NCBI RefSeq assembly: GCF_001641695.1
Contig: NZ_LSEF01000063.1
Coordinates: 98,044-158,447, forward strand
Reading direction: 5' to 3'
DNA length: 60,404 bases
Source: Bradyrhizobium neotropicale
Lineage (GTDB): Bacteria > Pseudomonadota > Alphaproteobacteria > Rhizobiales > Xanthobacteraceae
The translations under genes were made by a program, and so were the position numbers. Shown here piece after piece: positions 55,264 to 60,404 of the stretch (positions are counted from its first letter, which is position 1; the number at the start of each line of letters is the position of its first letter). The notes beneath the pieces are model-generated. The model was not told the DNA's origin, made no database searches, and worked only from the letters and a program-made list of their open reading frames with translations.

Positions 55264-55896
55264 TCAATTGCCCGGCCTTGCGACAGCGAGCGGCCATTTG
55301 CAGATCGCGGCCATCCTCGCGCGCATCGCATCCAGCCCCGCGAGGGAGAACCTTGCGTCATGGGCGGCCCCGGTGCGGGGCGCGAGGTGGACAGCAAGGT
55401 CCGCGTTGTCCGGAAGCGACTGCAACAAGCGGACAACATCGCCTGCGACTGCCACGCCGGAGCCTAATGCCGGCACGGCTGCCGCAACCTGCACCGGCTG
55501 ACCGTCGTTGACGCGATAGGAAATCACATAGTCGTCGCCCCGGCCGGAGATGCCGGGCGCCGTGAGAGACAGTTCGGTCCGCCCGCCGCGACACCGGATC
55601 GACAGCTTCATGGATGATTCGACCGAACCGGCGCGCGGTGATGTCGTCGCGGTCGCGATCGGCGAATAGTCGACGGGAGACGTCGTCTGGCTGATCGTCC
55701 AATTATCCGCTCTCGACGCTTCGCGACGGGACGGCGCGGCCGCCTGCGACAGTTTGTCGAGGCACTCCAGACGCGCCTCGCGTTCCAACTGGGAACAGGC
55801 ACGAAGCTGTGCCATCGGATCTTCCGTCCCTTGCGCCAGGGCAATGCCGTTGATGGCGGCGATTGCAACGAGGAGCGGGGCGGCGAGCCTGGTCAT
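55264..55896 (-). CDS. Hypothetical exported protein
   Basis: A 210-residue protein with a signal peptide (residues 1-21, MTRLAAP..ALAQG). The mature part has a cysteine-pair motif LRACSQLEREARLECLDKL and then a beta-rich domain (WTISQTTSPVDYSPIA.., LSIRCRGGRTEL, ICKW). The same pattern of ARLxCxD followed by a W and paired strands is widespread in small alphaproteobacterial exported proteins. The start overlaps the TAXI gene stop by four bases, so the two are coupled. Function unknown. Confidence 0.8.
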   Translation of the reverse strand: MTRLAAPLLVAIAAINGIALAQGTEDPMAQLRACSQLEREARLECLDKLSQAAAPSRREASRADNWTISQTTSPVDYSPIATATTSPRAGSVESSMKLSIRCRGGRTELSLTAPGISGRGDDYVISYRVNDGQPVQVAAAVPALGSGVAVAGDVVRLLQSLPDNADLAVHLAPRTGAAHDARFSLAGLDAMRARMAAICKWPLAVARPGN

Positions 55897-56939
55897 TGCG
55901 ATGCCTGTGTCGTGCGCGGCTGGCGATCGATCCACGCCTGCGCGGCAGGAAAGCGCGTGAGACCGGGCACCGTCGCGCCGAGGTTGATCGACTTCCACTT
56001 CGCATCGAAGCCCGGCCCCTGCAGCTTGTCGATACGCGAGAACAGATGATCGACGAAGCGTGCAACCCGGTCGAAACGATTCGTGTTGGCCGGCCAATTG
56101 AAGGCAACGAGAGCGGTCGGCACGGCTATCGTCACCACGCGATCACCTTGTTTGATCAGATTTGGGTAATCGGCCGCATCGAGAGCTGCGGGAAGATAAT
56201 AGTCCTCGAACTTGCTCTCATACGGCACGGGCAGGAACTTGAAGCCCGGTTCGAAGCGGCCTTTCACAAACGCGTCGACCGGCTTCGAGGTAATGAAGAC
56301 GACGGCCGCCATCTCGCCTTTGCGCATCTGCTCGAGTGCGATCTGGTGCGGAATGAACGTCTTCTCGACATCGATGCCGAGGCGACTGAAGATCAGCGGT
56401 CCTGAATAGGCCGCGGCCGTACCCTGGCTGTTGAAGTTCACCTTCTTGCCGGCGAGGTCACTCAGACTCTGAATCTCCGGCCGGACGAAGATATGCAGTT
56501 CAGACGGGAACAAATTCAACACATAGGCAATCCGTTGCTGGATGTCCGGCACCTGGCTCTTGTATTCCTCGAGCGCGTCGGAATTGATGATCGCCGCGTC
56601 GATGCCGCGCAAATACAGCAGCGAGTTCAGATTTTCCGTGGCCCCCCGCGTCACCACCGGCAGAACGTGCAGATTGTCGCCATCATCGACCACGCGGGCA
56701 ATCTCCGCGGCCAGGCGGATCGGCGCGCCCTCGAGAAGACCGCCGGCGAGGCCCACGGTCCAGGCGTTCATTGCCTGTATTTCGGGCTTGATCCGGGGTG
56801 GTTCAGCCCGGATCTGGCGAGCCTTGTGAGACTGAACGTGCTGCGGCCGCGCATCCGCTGGGGACGGCTGAAAGGCCAGGAGCAACGGCACCAGGGCCGC
56901 AAGCAACAACAGCGGACGCAATCCGATAGACCTTTTCAT
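55893..56939 (-). CDS. TAXI family solute-binding protein, no TRAP permease nearby
   Basis: A 348-residue exported binding protein. The signal peptide is MKRSIGLRPLLLLAALVP and ends near ADA. The TAXI fold is seen in VGLAGGLLEGAPIRLAAEIA, LLYLRGIDAAIINSDAL, and DLAGKKVNFNSQGTAA. AAAGGAG lies 8 bases before the ATG. TAXI proteins normally feed a TRAP DctQM permease, absent here; instead the neighbours are a coiled-coil repeat protein and an unknown exported protein, so the ligand may be sensed rather than imported. Confidence 0.88.
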   Translation of the reverse strand: MKRSIGLRPLLLLAALVPLLLAFQPSPADARPQHVQSHKARQIRAEPPRIKPEIQAMNAWTVGLAGGLLEGAPIRLAAEIARVVDDGDNLHVLPVVTRGATENLNSLLYLRGIDAAIINSDALEEYKSQVPDIQQRIAYVLNLFPSELHIFVRPEIQSLSDLAGKKVNFNSQGTAAAYSGPLIFSRLGIDVEKTFIPHQIALEQMRKGEMAAVVFITSKPVDAFVKGRFEPGFKFLPVPYESKFEDYYLPAALDAADYPNLIKQGDRVVTIAVPTALVAFNWPANTNRFDRVARFVDHLFSRIDKLQGPGFDAKWKSINLGATVPGLTRFPAAQAWIDRQPRTTQASQ

Positions 56940-56994
56940 CGACCAGCTCCTTTGCATAACACCCCTTCGGTGCGTTCGTCCTTGCCGCGAGGAT

Positions 56995-59064
56995 CTATCG
57001 ACGCAGCGCATCGAATCGCGCCTTTGCCTCCTTGATTCCCCCGGCCTCTGCCTTGGCGTAGAGATCGCGAGCCTTGGTCGCATCGCCGCGCGTTCCGTAC
57101 GTTCCCCAGGTGGAGAGGATCCGCGGATCGTAGGTCTCAGCGAGCGCGAAACTTGCCTGGGCACTGCCCATCTCGGCGACGCGTTCCAGCACGATCCGCG
57201 CACCACCGATGTCTCCGCGCTCAACCAGCAAGCGTGCCCGCGCGATCAGTCTCGCCTCTTGCGCACCGTCGTTAAGATGGACCTCGGCGTTAGCCGGAGT
57301 ACGCGCCACCGTGGCCTGGCTCTCGGTTGGTCGCACCGGCGCGCGCGCCGGCGCCTCCGGCGCGGCGCGGCCAGTGGCGCCCGCGGTGACCGCCTGAGGC
57401 GCAGCGGACGGCACTTTCGCGGCGTGCGCACCGATGTCGCGGCGCGCCGATGCGAGATCCTTCTCCAGTTGCTCGGCCCTGCCACGCTCCCGCTGCAGCA
57501 GGCTACGTTGCTCGGTCGCAGCCTGCTCCGCGGCCTGCTTCATCGCGGCGACTTGCGCACTCGCTTCGGCGGCCTGCGCATCGCGTTCGCGGCTCTTTAT
57601 TGCAAGATCACGAGCCAGTTGCCCAGCGCGCTGCTGCTCTCGTTGGAGTGATTGCCGCAATTCAGCGGTATCGCCTGCCTCCGACTTTTTCTGCTGGGCT
57701 GCTTCGTCATTGGCCTTGGCCGCCTGAGCCTCGTACGCGTAGATTTTGGTGCGCGCCATCGAGAGATCCTGTGCCAATGCATCGGCTCTCTCGTGCTCCT
57801 TCTGCATCGATCGGCGCAGTTCCACGGCGCCGGCTTCCGTCGTCAGCTTCAGCCTGGCGAGTTCGTCGCCTGTCTTCGCCGTCAGCGCGGCCTGCGTTTC
57901 CACGTCACGACGGGACGCCGCAATATCTTGCTCCAGTCGCGCAGCTCGCTCGTGCTCCTGCTCCAGCGACTTCTGCAGGTCCGCCGCGCCGCTTTGCGAA
58001 GCCTGCTTCAGCTTCGCAGCTTCATCGCTTGCCTCGGTCGCCAGCGCGGCCTGCTTTTCCACGTCACGACGAGCCGTCGCAAGGTCCCGCTCCAACTGCG
58101 CGGCCCGCGCCTGCTCCTGCTCCAGCGACTTCTTCAAATCCGCCGCGCCGCTCTGCGAAGCCTGCTTCAGCTTCGCAGCTTCATCGCTTGCCTCGGCCGC
58201 CAATGCGGCCTGCTTTTCCACGTCACGACGGGCCGTCGCAAGGCCCTGCTCCAACTGCGCGGCCCGCGCCTGCTCCTGCTCCAGCGACTTCTTCAAGTCC
58301 GCCGCGCCGCTCTGCGAAGCCTGCTTCAGCTTCGCGGCTTCATCGCTTGCCTTGGTCGCCAGCGCGGCTTGCGCTTCCACGTCGCGACGGGAGGCCGCAA
58401 GGTCCTGCTCCAGCCGCGCGGCCCGCGCCTGCTCCTGCTCCAGCGACTTCTGCAGGTCCGCCGCGCCGCCTTGCGGGGCCCGCTTCAGCTTCGCCGCTTC
58501 ATCGCTTGCCTCGGCCGCCAATGCGGCCTGCTTTTCCACGTCGCGACGGGAGGCCGCAAGGTCCTGCTCCAATCGCGCAGCTCGCTCGCGCTCCTGCTCC
58601 AGCGACTTCTGCAAATCCGCCGCGCCGCTTTGCGGGGCCTGCTTCAGCTTCGCCGCTTCATCGTTTGCCTTGACCGCCAGTGCGGCCAGCGTTTCCACAT
58701 CATGACGAGCCGCCGCAAGATCGCGCTCCAACCGTGCGGCCCGCGCGTGCTCCTGTTCCAGCGACTTCTGCAAGACCTTCTCGACCTGAACCCGCTCCTC
58801 GCGCTCCTTCTTCAGCAAGTCCTGCAGCGATTCGAGATCTCGCCGCGTTGTCGCGGGCTCGCTGGCAAGGATCTCCGGCGTTTGCTCTTGATCTCCGGCC
58901 TGACGCGCCTCGCCCGCATCGCCCGGCTTTGCCTGTCCGGGTTGCTGGGAATCGCCTGCGATGCCATTGGACTGCGCGTGCGCGCTGCCTGACCCCGGCG
59001 GGTTCGAAACACACATCGCCACGAGGGCGGCGGCAAACCATAGGGGAGCCGCCGGACGCCTCAT
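56995..59064 (-). CDS. Exported coiled-coil repeat protein with C-terminal SEL1-like segment
   Basis: A 689-residue protein. The signal peptide (residues 1-31, MRRPAAPLWF..SAHAQ) is followed by a long coiled coil (about 75-545) made of 53-residue units such as GAADLKKSLEQEQARAAQLE followed by a DExAKLKQASQS end. Then comes a proline/alanine-rich linker and a C-terminal SEL1/TPR-like region (about 615-689: ARLLVERGDIGGARIVLERV.. and KARDLYAKAEAGG). Periplasmic, probably a scaffold. It leads the four-gene group (TAXI, unknown, DsrE follow). Confidence 0.86.
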   Translation of the reverse strand: MRRPAAPLWFAAALVAMCVSNPPGSGSAHAQSNGIAGDSQQPGQAKPGDAGEARQAGDQEQTPEILASEPATTRRDLESLQDLLKKEREERVQVEKVLQKSLEQEHARAARLERDLAAARHDVETLAALAVKANDEAAKLKQAPQSGAADLQKSLEQERERAARLEQDLAASRRDVEKQAALAAEASDEAAKLKRAPQGGAADLQKSLEQEQARAARLEQDLAASRRDVEAQAALATKASDEAAKLKQASQSGAADLKKSLEQEQARAAQLEQGLATARRDVEKQAALAAEASDEAAKLKQASQSGAADLKKSLEQEQARAAQLERDLATARRDVEKQAALATEASDEAAKLKQASQSGAADLQKSLEQEHERAARLEQDIAASRRDVETQAALTAKTGDELARLKLTTEAGAVELRRSMQKEHERADALAQDLSMARTKIYAYEAQAAKANDEAAQQKKSEAGDTAELRQSLQREQQRAGQLARDLAIKSRERDAQAAEASAQVAAMKQAAEQAATEQRSLLQRERGRAEQLEKDLASARRDIGAHAAKVPSAAPQAVTAGATGRAAPEAPARAPVRPTESQATVARTPANAEVHLNDGAQEARLIARARLLVERGDIGGARIVLERVAEMGSAQASFALAETYDPRILSTWGTYGTRGDATKARDLYAKAEAGGIKEAKARFDALRR
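57670..58790 (-). repeat. Tandem 159-bp (53-codon) repeat within the coiled-coil gene
   Basis: Unit boundaries recur exactly 159 bp apart at 57991, 58150, 58309, 58468 and 58627, measured at the same word. The units at 57991-58626 are near-identical; the ones at each end are degenerate (below 57990 and above 58627). The exact period and high identity point to recent expansion by unequal crossing-over or slippage, with the reading frame kept. Confidence 0.9.
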
Positions 59065-59272
59065 CGTCCTCGGCGGAAGTGGCACGTGATCCGATTTGAC
59101 GCGCGAGCCGGCACTTTCACAAGTCGAGTTCCCGTCATCATTGCGAATGACGATGCTCTCATGTCTCGCCGCGTCCACTATCACCTGTCGCATGGTGATA
59201 TGGCCCATTCTGATGCAGCATCATAGGGCTCAGCGGATCGCGGATTCTATAACTCGCATGGGCGACCCCTGA

Positions 59273-59292
59273 CCTAGCCCTTTCGGGCTAGG
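59273..59292. terminator. Hairpin after the dioxygenase gene
   Basis: Perfect 8-bp arms (59273-59280, 59285-59292) around a TTTC loop. It lies 56 bp beyond the end of the minus-strand dioxygenase gene and 208 bp before the coiled-coil start. There is no T-run, so intrinsic termination is uncertain. Confidence 0.5.
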
Positions 59293-59348
59293 CTGCGAGC
59301 ACCGATCTCAACCGAGATCAGCGCGGCAGCGCATGGCAGCGGCTGCGC

Positions 59349-60245
59349 TCACGCCGGCCGCTCACCCTTCACCGTTACGCGCGTGCCCGAGCGCGTGTGC
59401 GGCCAGTAATCCCACATCGCGCGATGCTGGGTGCAGCGGTTGTCCCAGAAGGCGATGGCGTTCTCGGTCCAGCGGAAGCGGCACTGGAACAGCGGGTTTT
59501 CGGCGTGCTGGTAGAGATAGGCGAGCATCGCGTCGCTCTCGTCGCGGGGGATGCCGTTGATGTGGCGGGTGAAGCCGCGATTGACGTAGAGCGCCTTCTT
59601 GCCCGTGACGGGATGCGTGCGCACCACGGGATGCTCCGCGTGCGGATAGGAAGGACGGTCGGTGACGCCGTAATTGGCATAGAGCCCGCGATAGATCGGC
59701 TCGCCGTCATGCAGTGCGGTCAGGCCGTCGAGGTAGGTCTTCATGCGATCCGACAATGCGTCATAGGCCGCGTACATGTTGGCGAACAGCGTGTCGCCGC
59801 CCCGCGGCGGGCATTGCCTGATGTAGAGGATCGAACCCATCGGGGGCTCGAGATCGCAGGACACGTCGGAGTGCCAGCCTTCGCCATTGGCGCGCGGCGA
59901 GTTCTGGTCGGCGTAGATCTTCATCAGCGCCGGATCTTCGTCCTCGTGGGGCGCAGCGGGATGGAAATGCAGTTCGCCGAACTTGCGGCCGAAGGCGAGA
60001 TGCTGCTGCGGCGTGATCTGCTGGTCGCGGAAGAAGATGACGAGGTTCTCCGCGAGCGCGCGATGGATCTCGTCCATCTGCCGGTTGGAGCGCGCACCGT
60101 CCGAGACGAGCTTGCCGATGTCGACACCGGTGATTTCGGCCCCGATGATGGGCGTGAGCTTTTCGACGGCGATCGTTTCATACGGTGCGCCGGCGTCGGC
60201 CGTGTGGCGATAGCGCGGACCCTGCTTGCCGGCGAGTGAGCTCAT
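59349..60245 (-). CDS. TauD/TfdA family 2-oxoglutarate-dependent dioxygenase
   Basis: A 298-residue non-heme iron enzyme. The metal triad is H125-x-D127 (GWHSDVS) and H274 (TQHRAMWD), with R285 for 2-oxoglutarate. It oxidises a substrate such as taurine, other sulfonates or aryloxyacids; the exact one cannot be told. The ATG at 60245 follows GGGAGA; the frame to 60359 runs into repeat DNA and is rejected. No taurine transporter is adjacent. Confidence 0.9.
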   Translation of the reverse strand: MSSLAGKQGPRYRHTADAGAPYETIAVEKLTPIIGAEITGVDIGKLVSDGARSNRQMDEIHRALAENLVIFFRDQQITPQQHLAFGRKFGELHFHPAAPHEDEDPALMKIYADQNSPRANGEGWHSDVSCDLEPPMGSILYIRQCPPRGGDTLFANMYAAYDALSDRMKTYLDGLTALHDGEPIYRGLYANYGVTDRPSYPHAEHPVVRTHPVTGKKALYVNRGFTRHINGIPRDESDAMLAYLYQHAENPLFQCRFRWTENAIAFWDNRCTQHRAMWDYWPHTRSGTRVTVKGERPA

Positions 60246-60280
60246 GGCGTGTCTCCCGATCGTCTTGATTGGGGACATCG

Positions 60281-60367
60281 TAGCCCGGGCGGAGCGCAGC
60301 GCAATCCCGGAACAGTCGTCCCGCCTCAGGCGAGGTGGCCGGATTTCGCTGCGCTCCATCCGGGCTA
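60281..60367. repeat. Palindromic element, TAGCCCGG family
   Basis: Ends TAGCCCGG (60281-60288) and CCGGGCTA (60360-60367) are inverted copies, as are GGAGCGCAGCG (60291-60301) and CGCTGCGCTCC (60348-60358). It lies upstream of the dioxygenase start. Confidence 0.85.
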
Positions 60368-60404
60368 GAGCCGGTCGTCTCGCACGGGCCCAACGCGCAA
60401 AAAG

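Noticed and set aside
57670..58790. Possible CRISPR-like array because of regular spacing
   Set aside because: The unit is 159 bp, in frame and coding, with no short repeat and variable spacer structure; it is a protein repeat.
57652..58992. A leucine/arginine-rich frame on the plus strand that looks repetitive
   Set aside because: It is the antisense image of the 159-bp repeats of the coiled-coil gene; it has no ribosome site or signal.

Overview
The window reads as chromosomal DNA from a high-GC alphaproteobacterium, most likely Bradyrhizobium or a close relative. I base this on the codon bias, the gene content (a carrier-protein amino acid ligase of the type characterised in Bradyrhizobium, several acyl-CoA enzymes, a MetY/MetA pair) and the many palindromic intergenic elements typical of that group. 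No rRNA, tRNA, phage, IS element or CRISPR array was recognised. The genus call is inference; no search was run.

Layout. 0.1-10.4 kb: a catabolic/uptake block with an iron-type alcohol dehydrogenase, an acyl-CoA ligase, a divergent SDR, a beta-keto acid cleavage enzyme (BKACE) and a complete five-gene peptide/opine-type ABC importer. 10.5-22.6 kb: acyl-CoA catabolism, with a biotin-dependent acyl-CoA carboxylase (two overlapping genes), a second BKACE, an AraC regulator, a GST, two acyl-CoA dehydrogenases, a divergent acyl-CoA ligase and an orphan amino-acid-type binding protein that ends at a strong terminator. 22.7-27.5 kb: an XRE regulator, then a VIT/VWA surface protein with a C-terminal LPKTA sorting signal, its dedicated sortase and a DUF1614 membrane protein. 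27.7-37.5 kb: an ADP-forming acyl-CoA synthetase, a lone MCE protein, a 1015-residue autotransporter, a Baeyer-Villiger-type monooxygenase, a secreted S1 protease and a HAD protein. 37.8-39.8 kb: methionine salvage (mtnP-mtnA).

40.1-43.9 kb is the most unusual stretch. It holds a stand-alone carrier protein, a divergent acyl-CoA-dehydrogenase-like flavoprotein lacking both usual catalytic glutamates, an aminoacyl:carrier-protein ligase with the full zinc triad, and a GNAT-like protein. Together they look like an amino acid activation and modification pathway with no known product. 44-54.5 kb holds housekeeping and accessory genes: a branched-chain aminotransferase, an HSL esterase, the methionine pair, a polysaccharide deacetylase, a class A beta-lactamase, a Na+/H+ antiporter, an amidase and a Rieske oxygenase. 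54.6-59.1 kb is a four-gene exported-protein operon: a coiled-coil protein with 53-residue repeats, a TAXI binding protein without a transporter, an unknown protein and a DsrE protein. The window ends with a TauD-type dioxygenase.

At least eight families of palindromic elements lie between genes. In two cases the stop codon of a gene lies inside a repeat arm. Start sites were moved inward from the longest frame where a ribosome site, signal peptide or ATGA overlap supported it.
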